Assembly (NCBI RefSeq): GCF_027111255.2
Contig: NZ_CP114285.2
Span: 124,001-188,000 of the forward strand
DNA length: 64,000 nt
Direction: 5' to 3'
From: Flavobacterium flavigenum
GTDB lineage: Bacteria > Bacteroidota > Bacteroidia > Flavobacteriales > Flavobacteriaceae
In this document: in pieces, positions 1 to 8,058 of the stretch
How the letters are laid out: each line of letters opens with the position of its first letter
How positions within the stretch are numbered: position 1 is the stretch's first letter
Notes under the pieces: generated by a model
Seen by the model: only the letters and a program-made list of their open reading frames with translations
Database searches by the model: none
Told to the model about the DNA's origin: nothing
Position numbers and translations under genes: made by a program

Positions 1-203
1 GCTTTTCTTCCTAAAATTATGACTGCCGCTATACTAAAACCAACTGCAGGAAAAAATGGAACTATGTTGGTGTCAGGAATATAGGCAAATCCAGATGTCT
101 TGGCAATAATTACATATAAAACTGCCGTTACAATCGTGATTTTTATTTTCGAATTTGAAAAAGGTATGTTGTAATAGCCTCTTTCATTTACTGGTAAATT
201 CAT
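1..203 (-). CDS. N-terminal fragment of a MASE1-like membrane sensor protein (cut by window edge)
   Basis: The frame opens at the ATG whose complement is at 201-203 and runs off the left edge with no stop, giving 67 residues. It starts MNLPVNERGYYNIPF, then has a hydrophobic stretch (residues about 22-40). It ends in a second hydrophobic segment containing FFPAVGFSIAAVIILGR. A proline-glycine helix followed by a glycine-arginine turn is characteristic of the first helices of MASE1 integral membrane sensor domains, which usually precede a histidine kinase or GGDEF output domain. The output domain lies outside the window, so the class of sensor is unknown. Confidence that this is a real coding start is fair; the MASE1 assignment rests on a short stretch. 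Confidence 0.5.
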   Translation of the reverse strand, partial: MNLPVNERGYYNIPFSNSKIKITIVTAVLYVIIAKTSGFAYIPDTNIVPFFPAVGFSIAAVIILGRK

Positions 204-1052
204 CTTTTTGCTTTTTTGGAAATCCGATTATTTAACGTTTAAAATACTAAAAGATATGTTTAGTTGTTTCAAATTAAGTGAATTTATCACCTAAGTAAGT
301 TTTAGTATTATAGTGCACTTAATTAGTAGGTAATAGAGAACCCTTAATTTTTTTATTTTTATTCCAGTTAAGTCTTTAGAGATGATTTTTAATAATTTTC
401 GATGTAATTACGTTAAATACAATTATTTTATTTTAAAAATTCTTTATTTATCATTAGAATTTACTTTATACTATTTATGTTGATTGTTTATTAATTCCAT
501 TGATATTAAATTTGTCTAGTACAATCGTTAAAAAATAAAGAAGAAAATAACAGATAAGAATATATGGAGTAAAATTATAATCTTACTGAATTAATCCGAT
601 ACTCAAACTTAGCAAACTAAACTTAGTTATCTTAAAGATTGTTATTTTTGAATTATAAAGCTTTATATTTTTCTCATAAAAAGTTATATAATTAACATTA
701 GAGAGCATTGTTTATACGTCAATATTTTTGGATCTGACTAAAAATACGAATCGTTTTGATTAGATTAATGCTTATCAATATTAAAAATTTTAGAAACTAA
801 GTAGGGGATCTATATGTTTTAAAAGTGAGTTAATTATTTGGGTTAATAATGTTATTTCACCACAAATGCTGTAAACTTGGAAATGCAGTTATAAGAAAAT
901 AGTTGAGGCGTAAAGTAGTTCGGTAGGAGGAAAGAATGAATTAATGTAAAAAGAGGGAAAAGTAATCAAGTAATGATCATCAATTTGGTGAAATACTCCT
1001 TTATTTGATTTTAATACTTCAACACTAAAACAGGAATTTTATTGTTGTAATT
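204..1052. other. AT-rich intergenic region, no gene recognised
   Basis: This 849-base stretch separates the MASE1-like start from the 3' end of the GntR-type gene. Stops are frequent in all frames and I see no RNA gene, no strong hairpin and no repeat. It must contain the promoter of the MASE1-like gene on the minus strand, but I could not pick out a convincing -33/-7 pair. Confidence 0.5.
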
Positions 1053-2108
1053 TTACAGTGAATTACGCTCGATATACAAAAACGGATTTTTAAAGTTGTC
1101 TTTTCTTTTGTTAAGTATGGCTTCTGCAGCTTTTTGTCCCATTGTTATAAAATCACTGCTTAATACTGTAATATCCAATAAAACTTTTAGAGGAGTATCA
1201 TTGTAGGAGATAATTCCAATATCATCACCTATTTTAAGTTTTTTTACCTTGGTTTGCTGTACCAGATTTACCAGGTCGTTGTCTTCAATAATAATATAAG
1301 CATCTTTTGATGTAAATTCAAGCCCAGCATGTATTTCTTCCATAATTCGAAATTGAAATTTATGTTCAGAACAGAACTCTAAAAATCCATCTAAGAGTCC
1401 AACTGGATAAGGAAATACAGCTTTGGTAGGATACACTAAAATTATTTTTTCATAATTTTTTAATTTTCCAACCGCTTCATTAAGAGCATTAATGACATCT
1501 AATTTGAAGTCCTGATAAATCACAGGAAAAGTCCCCGAAATTTCAGAATGTGAATTGTCTAATATAACCAATTTATCTTTAGGGATAGAATTAATAGCCT
1601 TAATTGTTATTGGTGTATAATTGATGTGGCTTTGTTTCTTGTCCCTGAAGTGGGGCATAATAACAAAATAATTATAATTATTTATGTTTTTCTTTATGGC
1701 ATTAATGAATAGCTGTTCATCACAGTAATAAAGATACATATCAACCTGACCATTTTTACCCAACGCACTGACAAATGAATTGTAAATTTCCATTTTGTAG
1801 GTGCATGGTTTATTTATAAGAAAAAAAACATTTATACTATAATCACGATCTTTTGATTCTACAAAATTACCAAGTCCTGTAACCGAATAAATTAAATTAC
1901 GATCTTGCAGTTCTTTATATGCTTTTTCAGCAGTATCACGAGATACGGCATTTTTATTACTTATAGTTCTTATTGAAGGGAGTCGTTGACCAATTGCAAA
2001 CTTTCCTTCCTGAATATCATCCGCAATGCTGTTTGCAATCTGGATATATTTAGGAATACTTGAATTTATTTGCAAATCTATTGCGGCATTCTCCGTTTCT
2101 ACTTTCAT
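1053..2108 (-). CDS. GntR-type transcriptional regulator with a LacI-like sugar-binding domain
   Basis: 351 residues. Residues about 14-85 form a GntR winged helix (IPKYIQIANSIADDIQEG, then GQRLPSIRTIS, then SRDTAEKAYKELQDRNLI). The remainder, from about residue 92, resembles the periplasmic-binding-protein fold found in LacI proteins, with a C-terminal GDDIGIISYNDTPL motif of the effector-binding type. GntR headpieces joined to LacI-type sensor domains are common in Bacteroidota as sugar-responsive repressors or activators. The gene lies downstream of manC on the same strand, separated by 478 bases that carry overlapping palindromes (2381-2405), so it is probably transcribed on its own. No catabolic partner lies beside it, so the ligand cannot be inferred. 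Confidence 0.85.
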   Translation of the reverse strand: MKVETENAAIDLQINSSIPKYIQIANSIADDIQEGKFAIGQRLPSIRTISNKNAVSRDTAEKAYKELQDRNLIYSVTGLGNFVESKDRDYSINVFFLINKPCTYKMEIYNSFVSALGKNGQVDMYLYYCDEQLFINAIKKNINNYNYFVIMPHFRDKKQSHINYTPITIKAINSIPKDKLVILDNSHSEISGTFPVIYQDFKLDVINALNEAVGKLKNYEKIILVYPTKAVFPYPVGLLDGFLEFCSEHKFQFRIMEEIHAGLEFTSKDAYIIIEDNDLVNLVQQTKVKKLKIGDDIGIISYNDTPLKVLLDITVLSSDFITMGQKAAEAILNKRKDNFKNPFLYIERNSL

Positions 2109-2380
2109 TTAGTATTAATCTATTCGCCGAATATAATCATTTTTTAAATATTAGTGTAAAAAACACAATTATAAATTTATGTATTATTTGGAGACATAAA
2201 AAAATATTCACACAACTTTTACTTGTATCAAAAAACCAAATGAAGTTTTTGTTAGTACTGGATTTATAGTATGTGGAATAGAAAATAACATTTATATCTG
2301 AAACATTAATTATGTTTTAGCAGTATTCTAATTTGTTGTATTTGTTATATTTCTAAAAACTAAAATGCTTGTTTATACTT

Positions 2381-2405
2381 GTTTTATTTTATAAAACGGC
2401 GTTTT
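2381..2405. promoter_or_regulatory. Overlapping palindromes upstream of the GntR-type gene (candidate operator)
   Basis: GTTTTAT-TTT-ATAAAAC (2381-2397) is a perfect 7-base inverted repeat. AAAACG-G-CGTTTT (2393-2405) is a perfect 6-base inverted repeat sharing the AAAAC. The pair sits about 280 bases before the regulator's start, in a 478-base gap (2109-2586) with nothing else recognisable. Symmetric sites like this suit a dimeric regulator, possibly autoregulation, but AT-rich DNA produces palindromes by chance. Confidence 0.3.
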
Positions 2406-2586
2406 TGATTAATATAACGCTCATATTTAACTATAAATAAAATGTATTTTTTTCTGTTTTTTATTTCAGACTAATCAAAATAAAAAATTACTCTGTTGCC
2501 ACCTTTTTTATAACTGAATTTCAGTTTGTAAAGGAGCAAAAGAGTAATTTATTTCACCAGGATTTAAGGAGGATAAAAATGCTCAC

Positions 2587-3594
2587 TTAATTTAAAAGTA
2601 CTGAATTTTGTTTTTCCAATGAGCTATAAATATCTTTTACATCTTGTGATTTCTCTTTTTGTAAAATCAAATTAGCTGTATCAGTATAAACAAAAATTGT
2701 GTTCTTTAGACCAAGAAAAGTAGTATGTTTTTCGCAACCTATTACCATATTACCGTATTCGTCGATAGGATGGTCACTTGACAACAAATACTCATAAACA
2801 GCTTCAAAAGATCCTAAATCTGACCATGAGAAAGAGGCTGGAACGACTTTTATTTTTTTACTGTGCTCCATAACGGCATAATCAATACTGATTGATGGAA
2901 TTTCCATTGATAACTCAAAATCAAGAAAGCCCTTTTTATTTGATTCCCATGTTTTTTTTGATTTTTCGTAAACCTCTGGCTGAAATTTTTTAAGTTCATC
3001 TAAAAGTACAACTGCTTTAAAACAAAACATTCCGCTGTTCCATAAAAAATTTCCTCTCGCCATAAATTCTTTCGCAGTAGTTTCATTAGGCTTTTCTCTA
3101 AAAGAAATTACATTATCGCCTTTAGCTTCAATATATCCGTAACCTGTTTCGGGTTTGGTTGGTATAACTCCAAAAGTTACAATAAAGCCATCTCTTGCTT
3201 TTGATACAGCATTTTCGATTGCAATATTATAATCAATCATTCCATCTATAATATGATCTGAAGGTGTAATGATTAAAATGTCATCTGGATTTGATGCAAA
3301 TGCTGCAAAAGCAATTGCTGCTGCTGTGTTTCTGGGTGTGGCTTCTACAACGTTAGTATATTGTGTATTGGTCTTGTTCATCACCTTTTCGCTTAAATGG
3401 TGATTGTCTACATTTCCTACAACCATTACTTTATCTGCTAGGTGACTATTTCGTTCTACAGTCATCTCAAAAAGTGATTTTCCATCAAAAATCTCTAAAT
3501 ATTGTTTTGGACGGCTTTTACGTGATAAAGGCCATAGTCGGCTACCTACGCCACCGGTTAAAATTACATGTGTTATTGCATTTTGTTTTTCCAT
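2587..3594 (-). CDS. manC: Mannose-1-phosphate guanylyltransferase
   Basis: 335 residues. The enzyme makes GDP-mannose from GTP and mannose-1-phosphate in the cytoplasm, feeding GDP-fucose, GDP-rhamnose and polysaccharide synthesis. The nucleotide-binding signature is clear at residues 13-31 (LTGGVGSRLWPLSR, then RPKQ). It is followed by PSDH (111-114), KPETGYGYIE (147-156) and FREKP (165-169), all diagnostic of the GMP-type nucleotidyltransferases. The length fits the short ManC form without a C-terminal phosphomannose isomerase domain. The start MEKQNAITHV places the GG motif at the usual distance from the N-terminus. It stands alone here, with no other nucleotide-sugar or glycosyltransferase gene beside it. 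Confidence 0.93.
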   Translation of the reverse strand: MEKQNAITHVILTGGVGSRLWPLSRKSRPKQYLEIFDGKSLFEMTVERNSHLADKVMVVGNVDNHHLSEKVMNKTNTQYTNVVEATPRNTAAAIAFAAFASNPDDILIITPSDHIIDGMIDYNIAIENAVSKARDGFIVTFGVIPTKPETGYGYIEAKGDNVISFREKPNETTAKEFMARGNFLWNSGMFCFKAVVLLDELKKFQPEVYEKSKKTWESNKKGFLDFELSMEIPSISIDYAVMEHSKKIKVVPASFSWSDLGSFEAVYEYLLSSDHPIDEYGNMVIGCEKHTTFLGLKNTIFVYTDTANLILQKEKSQDVKDIYSSLEKQNSVLLN

Positions 3595-3922
3595 GTTTTA
3601 TAATAAGTCTAAAAACTATATACTGTTAAGTGATTATATAAGTTAATTGTATTGGTAGTATTAATTTGTACAAGAAGGATATTTAAGAAATATCTAAATG
3701 AATATTCCAAATAATATAGCCAAATTAAATATTGTCATCTTTTTTGTGTTTACATAATTAGTATAAATTCTTATATAATTAGTTTACGAGATTTCTCAAT
3801 TCCAAATGACAAGTGTTTTTTAATACTGGGAATTGTGTAAGTTCTTAAAGAAATTAAATATTTCCTAAGTTGCTCATCATTTGTACTTTAGTGTTAAAAT
3901 AAATATTTTAAAAGTTCAAGTT
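3595..3922. other. Divergent intergenic region between manC and a small membrane-protein gene
   Basis: 328 AT-rich bases that must hold both divergent promoters. Near 3888 there is TACTTTAG, one base off the TAnnTTTG -7 consensus, pointing toward the downstream small gene. No hairpin or repeat of note was seen. Confidence 0.4.
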
Positions 3923-4090
3923 ATGGCAGAAATTAAAATTGAAAAAAAGAAACCTTTATGGCCTTGGATTATAGCAATGGTCTTAATATTTGCAGTTATT
4001 TACTTTGTGTTTTTGAGGGATAGTCAGGCACAGAATGACAATAGTGTAGAAATCGAAAACATAATTGGGGCAGATAATGCGACAAATTAA
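3923..4090 (+). CDS. Small single-pass membrane protein
   Basis: 55 residues from the ATG at 3923 (MAEIKIEKKKPLWPW). A longer frame exists only by using a TTG at 3881, which I reject because it adds a non-characteristic leader. A lysine-rich cytoplasmic N-terminus precedes one strongly hydrophobic helix (residues about 12-31, WIIAMVLIFAVIYFVFL). A short acidic, polar tail follows. The gene sits 51 bases before a PRC-barrel gene on the same strand and probably shares its transcript. In Flavobacterium, small proteins of this type often sit with stress-related genes, but no function can be assigned from sequence. Confidence 0.6.
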   Translation: MAEIKIEKKKPLWPWIIAMVLIFAVIYFVFLRDSQAQNDNSVEIENIIGADNATN

Positions 4091-4141
4091 AACGCGGATT
4101 TCATGCAAAGAAATCTGGAAAAAGAAAATTCTTAAATATAA

Positions 4142-4657
4142 ATGAATATGGAAAAAGATAGAAACTTATACAGGCTGGATGAACTTCCTGATTATAAAAT
4201 TGCTTCAGACTATTCTGATGTGCGAGGATGGAAAATAGTTGATGCTGATAACCGCACTATAGGAAAAATTGATAATCTTTGGGTTAATAAAGATATGCAA
4301 CGTGTTGTTTACCTTGATGTAAATGTGGATAAATCATTAATAGAAGATAGTCGAAATGAGATTCATGATGCCATTGCAAATGACAATGGAAAAGAGTTTG
4401 TATATAAAGATGGCGATAGTCATATTATCATACCTATTGGCTCTGTTAATATAAATAAGGATACAAAAATTGTAATGGCTAATAACATAGATTACAATAC
4501 ATTTAGGAGAACAAGCAGATATAACCAACATCATAATTTCGACAGAAACTATGAAAGATCCGTATTTAGATCCTACTATCCTGATGATGTCTCACGTTTT
4601 GATTCTGATAGCGATGATGATGCTTTTTACCGACGTAGAGAGTTTGAAAGTCGTTAG
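4142..4657 (+). CDS. PRC-barrel domain protein
   Basis: 171 residues. Residues about 10-125 look like a PRC-barrel fold: SDVRGWKIVDADNRTIGKID is the typical opening strand pair, followed by VVYLDVNVD and a FVYKDGDSHIIIPIGSV segment. The C-terminus is rich in Arg, Asp and Tyr (RFDSDSDDDAFYRRREF) and looks disordered. PRC-barrel proteins occur in photosynthetic reaction centres, RNA processing and many uncharacterised bacterial stress proteins, and the role here is unknown. Two in-frame starts (4142 and 4148) are equally possible. It is followed by a clear terminator, so it closes a small two-gene unit with the preceding membrane protein. Confidence 0.75.
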   Translation: MNMEKDRNLYRLDELPDYKIASDYSDVRGWKIVDADNRTIGKIDNLWVNKDMQRVVYLDVNVDKSLIEDSRNEIHDAIANDNGKEFVYKDGDSHIIIPIGSVNINKDTKIVMANNIDYNTFRRTSRYNQHHNFDRNYERSVFRSYYPDDVSRFDSDSDDDAFYRRREFESR

Positions 4658-4676
4658 ATGCTGATATTCAAAATGG

Positions 4677-4720
4677 AATCCTGAAAAGAAATGTGTTCAA
4701 TTCTTTTCAGGGTCCTTTTT
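4677..4720 (+). terminator. Intrinsic terminator after the PRC-barrel gene
   Basis: CCTGAAAAGAA (4680-4690) pairs perfectly with TTCTTTTCAGG (4701-4711) around a 10-base loop and is followed by a T-run. It lies 20 bases past the PRC-barrel stop and also faces the convergent exported-protein gene. Confidence 0.8.
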
Positions 4721-4768
4721 TAGAAGGTATTTTTAATTAGTGATTGATTGATGAATAATTTGGAATTA

Positions 4769-5722
4769 TTAATTCCTAAGTTCAGTTCCAGATGCAATAA
4801 GCCTGAAAAGTGGCTCATATTTTTTAATCTGAAGTTTTAAATCTACGTTTTCTTCAGCAGGACCTATACTTCCCTGCAGACAAAATAATTTTTTATTTTT
4901 AACAAACATAAACTGAAGCATTCTTATTTTCATCTTTTTTTCATCGTACTTTATTGATTCTTCGGTTTCTGTCATTACAGATGGTATGTTGTCGATTTTT
5001 AGATATTCAGTATGAATAAGTTTAGTTTGAGGAGACAAAAGAGAAAGAATTGATTTTTCGTTCAGTGTAAGATTGGATAGATTTGCTGGAAGATCATATG
5101 TAACAATTAGTATTTTTTCATTTCCGGTGCCGTAATAACTTGTAAACTGCTGTATTGTTTCAGGCATTTCGGCTTCTTCGGCAAGCCAGCTTTTAGGTAT
5201 CGGAATTTTTAAAAAAGTATTTTCTGCTTTAGGATGATTTTCAGTAGTAAAAAAATCGACATGCCCTTCACTAATTTCCTCATGTGGAGCGTCATGATAT
5301 TTGAAAGATAAAATTCCTTTTGACAACGTTTCATTATTAATATTTTCATTTGACCTCTCTTTTGCTATTAAAAGGAATTGATGTGCATATGACTCTTTTT
5401 CAATAGGATCGGAAAGATGTTGATTGGAAAGGGAATCAATATGCTGATTTAATGAGTCAAATTGTATGTCGCTAAGTTCTTTTCTCAAAAATTGTCTGAT
5501 GTTTTTTTCAGCGCGGCCAAATACAGTATTTAAGTTTTTTTTAGCTGTAACAGCTACTGGTTTAAGTTGTGGGTATTCCTTACTAACTTTTTGAAGAGCT
5601 GCATTCTGTCCTTTAAGAAAAGCGTAGGTTTCAACTGCAAATAAAATTTTAGGGTTGTGAACTGTCTGCGAAAAGGAGATTAAAGGAAAAATTATATAAA
5701 TTATAAATGTAATTCGTATCAT
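4769..5722 (-). CDS. Exported protein of unknown function
   Basis: 317 residues from the ATG at 5722; a further upstream start at 5788 is possible but places the signal sequence internally. MIRITFIIYIIFPLISFSQ is a typical flavobacterial Sec signal peptide. The mature part begins with a helical region (ILFAVETYAFLKGQNAALQKVS), then a charged helical stretch, then mixed beta segments (ILIVTYDLPANLSNLTL, KIRMLQFMFVKNKKLFCLQG). I do not recognise the family. The last part, with a strand reading out GSIGP and a final helix, resembles proteins that sense or buffer at the cell surface, but this is only an impression. It converges on the PRC-barrel gene and is divergent from the drug exporter. Confidence 0.65.
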   Translation of the reverse strand: MIRITFIIYIIFPLISFSQTVHNPKILFAVETYAFLKGQNAALQKVSKEYPQLKPVAVTAKKNLNTVFGRAEKNIRQFLRKELSDIQFDSLNQHIDSLSNQHLSDPIEKESYAHQFLLIAKERSNENINNETLSKGILSFKYHDAPHEEISEGHVDFFTTENHPKAENTFLKIPIPKSWLAEEAEMPETIQQFTSYYGTGNEKILIVTYDLPANLSNLTLNEKSILSLLSPQTKLIHTEYLKIDNIPSVMTETEESIKYDEKKMKIRMLQFMFVKNKKLFCLQGSIGPAEENVDLKLQIKKYEPLFRLIASGTELRN

Positions 5723-5916
5723 ATTAAAAGACAATTTAACGATTTCTGAAATTGTGAAATACCAACTTAGAATCTTTACATTATCCAATTAAAAACTTAT
5801 ATAATTCCCATTATATTTTGGATTGTTTTTAACTATAATTATATAATAATTTAGATTATAAATTGTAAATTAATATAGTATAAGGCTTAAGAATTTGCAT
5901 GCCTAAATAGTATATC

Positions 5917-7329
5917 ATGCTCACCAAAGAAGAAAAGAAAGTAATTAAACAAAAAAAGAAAAGAACAGCAGTTTATCTATTGCCCTGGGTTACTGCTGTA
6001 GCTATGTTTATTCAGTCACTTGACGGAACAATTCTTAATACTTCACTGCCTTCTATTGCCAGGGACATGGATTATTCAGCTACACAAATGCATTCTGCTA
6101 TTGTAATTTACGCTCTTACGCTTGCACTCTTTATTCCTCTTTCAGGATGGCTAGCAGATAAGTTTGGGACACGCACTATGTTCATTATAGCTGTAGCGTT
6201 ATTTATAGCAGGTTCTTTATTTTGTGCACTTTCGGTCAGTTTATTAACTTTTAATTTGTCACGTGTATTGCAGGCAATTGGTGCATCAATGATGGTGCCT
6301 ATAGCGCGTCTGGCTATATTGTATCAGTATCCTAAAAGTAAATTGCTTAAAACTATGAACTTCATAACCATATTTGGATTGTTGGGTATGGTAGTAGGTC
6401 CAAGTTTGGGAGGTTTTTTGTCAGACAAGTTTTCTTGGCACTGGATTTTTTTAGTCAATGTTCCAATTGGAATTATAGGAATATCGATGGCGAAGAGAAT
6501 TATGCCGAATTTTAAAAAAGCTGTAGGTAAATTTGATTTTCGTGGTTTGGTATACTTTAGTTTTGCATTAATTGTAATTACCATGATATTGGAATTACTC
6601 AGTAGTGGATTAACCAATTGGGCTATTTTATTAGGCGGATTGTTACTGTTCAATGTACTGGCAGCTCTATATTATTATCATTATAAACGAACTGAGAAGC
6701 CTATCATTGACCTAAGACTGTTAAATATTAAAACGCTTAGGGTAGGGCTAACCGGAAGCCTTATCACGAGATTAGGAATAGGTGGTCTTCCACTACTATT
6801 GCCTCTTATGCTGCAGACAGGTTTTGGTTATTCGGCTTCGGTTTCAGGTCTTTTGTTGTTACCATCAGCGTTAGCTAATGTAGCCATAAAACCTTTTATG
6901 GTTCAAATTATCAAGTCTTTAGGATATCGGACAGTATTAATCAGTAATACAATACTTTTGGGTGTCGTTCTGGTTATATTGGGATTTCTTGAAAAAGACA
7001 CGCCTATTAGCTATTATATTATATTAATGATATTCTACGGATTTTTCACATCGATACAAATGTCAGCCATGAATACAATCACTTTGGTGGATTTAGATGA
7101 GAATACTAAAAGCGGAGGAAATACCATGCTGGTTATTATGCAGCAGCTATCTGTTAGTTTTGGTGTATCTGTAGCAAGTTTGATATTATCCTTCTTTGGG
7201 TCAGATGTAATTGGATTCAATATTACAGAGTCCTTTCACTATACCTTTATTGTTCTGGCTGTTATTACGATCTTTTCGAGTTTAATATTTCGCAGACTCA
7301 GCGAATCTGATGGGCGAGGTTATATGTAA
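5917..7329 (+). CDS. MFS drug exporter, DHA2 (EmrB/QacA-like) family
   Basis: 470 residues with about 14 predicted membrane helices, the number expected for the DHA2 group of proton-drug antiporters. Visible signatures are LDGTILNTSLPSIA in helix 1 (the DHA2 motif), GWLADKFGTR in the loop after helix 2 (MFS motif A), and the motif C-like GPSLGGFLSDKFSW before helix 6. The N-terminus is lysine-rich and cytoplasmic. DHA2 pumps expel amphiphilic drugs or toxic metabolites across the inner membrane. No membrane-fusion (EmrA) or outer-membrane partner is adjacent, so it may act alone. It is transcribed away from the exported unknown protein through a 128-base AT-rich region. Confidence 0.9.
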   Translation: MLTKEEKKVIKQKKKRTAVYLLPWVTAVAMFIQSLDGTILNTSLPSIARDMDYSATQMHSAIVIYALTLALFIPLSGWLADKFGTRTMFIIAVALFIAGSLFCALSVSLLTFNLSRVLQAIGASMMVPIARLAILYQYPKSKLLKTMNFITIFGLLGMVVGPSLGGFLSDKFSWHWIFLVNVPIGIIGISMAKRIMPNFKKAVGKFDFRGLVYFSFALIVITMILELLSSGLTNWAILLGGLLLFNVLAALYYYHYKRTEKPIIDLRLLNIKTLRVGLTGSLITRLGIGGLPLLLPLMLQTGFGYSASVSGLLLLPSALANVAIKPFMVQIIKSLGYRTVLISNTILLGVVLVILGFLEKDTPISYYIILMIFYGFFTSIQMSAMNTITLVDLDENTKSGGNTMLVIMQQLSVSFGVSVASLILSFFGSDVIGFNITESFHYTFIVLAVITIFSSLIFRRLSESDGRGYM

Positions 7330-8058
7330 TGGTAATAAAATCAAACTACTAAAATCAAACTATTCTTGATAAATTTTATCTTTTAAGAAGCTTTCAAAAT
7401 TTAGCTTCCAAGGATTAGGAGTTTCCAGTTCTACTTTCATCAAATTTTAATTCTGTCTTGTATCCTTTTACTGTTATTTTGACTGGGGTCTATTTCGCTG
7501 CTTTTTTAAGATATTTAAAGCATGTTTTTTATGTTTTTAACGCTTCTAACTCAAGTTATTTTTTAAGAACTAAAAAATAGTAATTGGAGTATTATAGTTG
7601 AAATCTCTATTAATTCTTTGTTTATCCTCTCATGAATGCTTCTGCTGAAAATTGCCATATCATAAATTTTTTGGATTATATATGTGAAATATTTAATTGT
7701 TTTAATTATATTTTTTTGTGTTAATTGGTGATGATAAATTAAAATATAGCTATATATTTTTTTAATATTATATTTTATAAAAATAATAATATGTAATTAT
7801 TTACAAAAATACCCCTTATTTTTTTCCAATTTACCCCCCATGATATTCCTTTTTTTACATTTATTTTACAAATGTAAAAAATACACTTATATCTAATATC
7901 TTCAAATTAAATAAAGAATTATAAAAATATGCTTACTTTTTTTTAGTACTGCATGTCCTTATTATTTGGTAAAAAAACACACACTTATAAATAACCTTTA
8001 AAATAAATAAGAATGAAATAACCTTTTTAAAATTTACTAACCTTTAACCAAAACCAAA
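7330..8058. other. Leader region of the first PUL, with a possible small gene relic
   Basis: This gap of 729 bases holds the promoter of the SusC/SusD operon. TAAAATCAAACTA occurs twice in tandem (7336-7348 and 7350-7362). On the minus strand a 26-residue frame at 7360-7440 (MKVELETPNPWKLNF...) and an overlapping frame upstream of it, reading KITVKGYKTELKF, look like pieces of a decayed gene split by a frameshift. This is weak evidence. A 12-base inverted repeat at 7851-7881 is listed separately. Just before the SusC start the leader ends in the A-rich ACCAAAACCAAA sequence usual for flavobacterial outer-membrane genes. Confidence 0.35.
7851..7881. promoter_or_regulatory. 12-base perfect inverted repeat upstream of the first SusC gene
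   Basis: TTTTTTACATTT (7851-7862) and AAATGTAAAAAA (7870-7881) are perfect inverted arms around 7 bases. The site lies about 180 bases before the SusC start and about 80 bases before a TATTATTTG sequence (near 7959) that resembles a -7 box with one extra spacer base. It could be an operator, since no T-run follows on the coding strand as in a normal terminator. Low base complexity limits confidence. Confidence 0.35.

Noticed and set aside
2060..2269. Plus-strand reading frame in the GntR promoter region
   Set aside because: It overlaps the start of the regulator on the other strand and has no coding character; a chance frame in AT-rich DNA.
3881..3922. Longer start (TTG at 3881) for the small membrane protein
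   Set aside because: The ATG at 3923 gives a normal charged N-terminus directly before the helix; the extension adds nothing typical.
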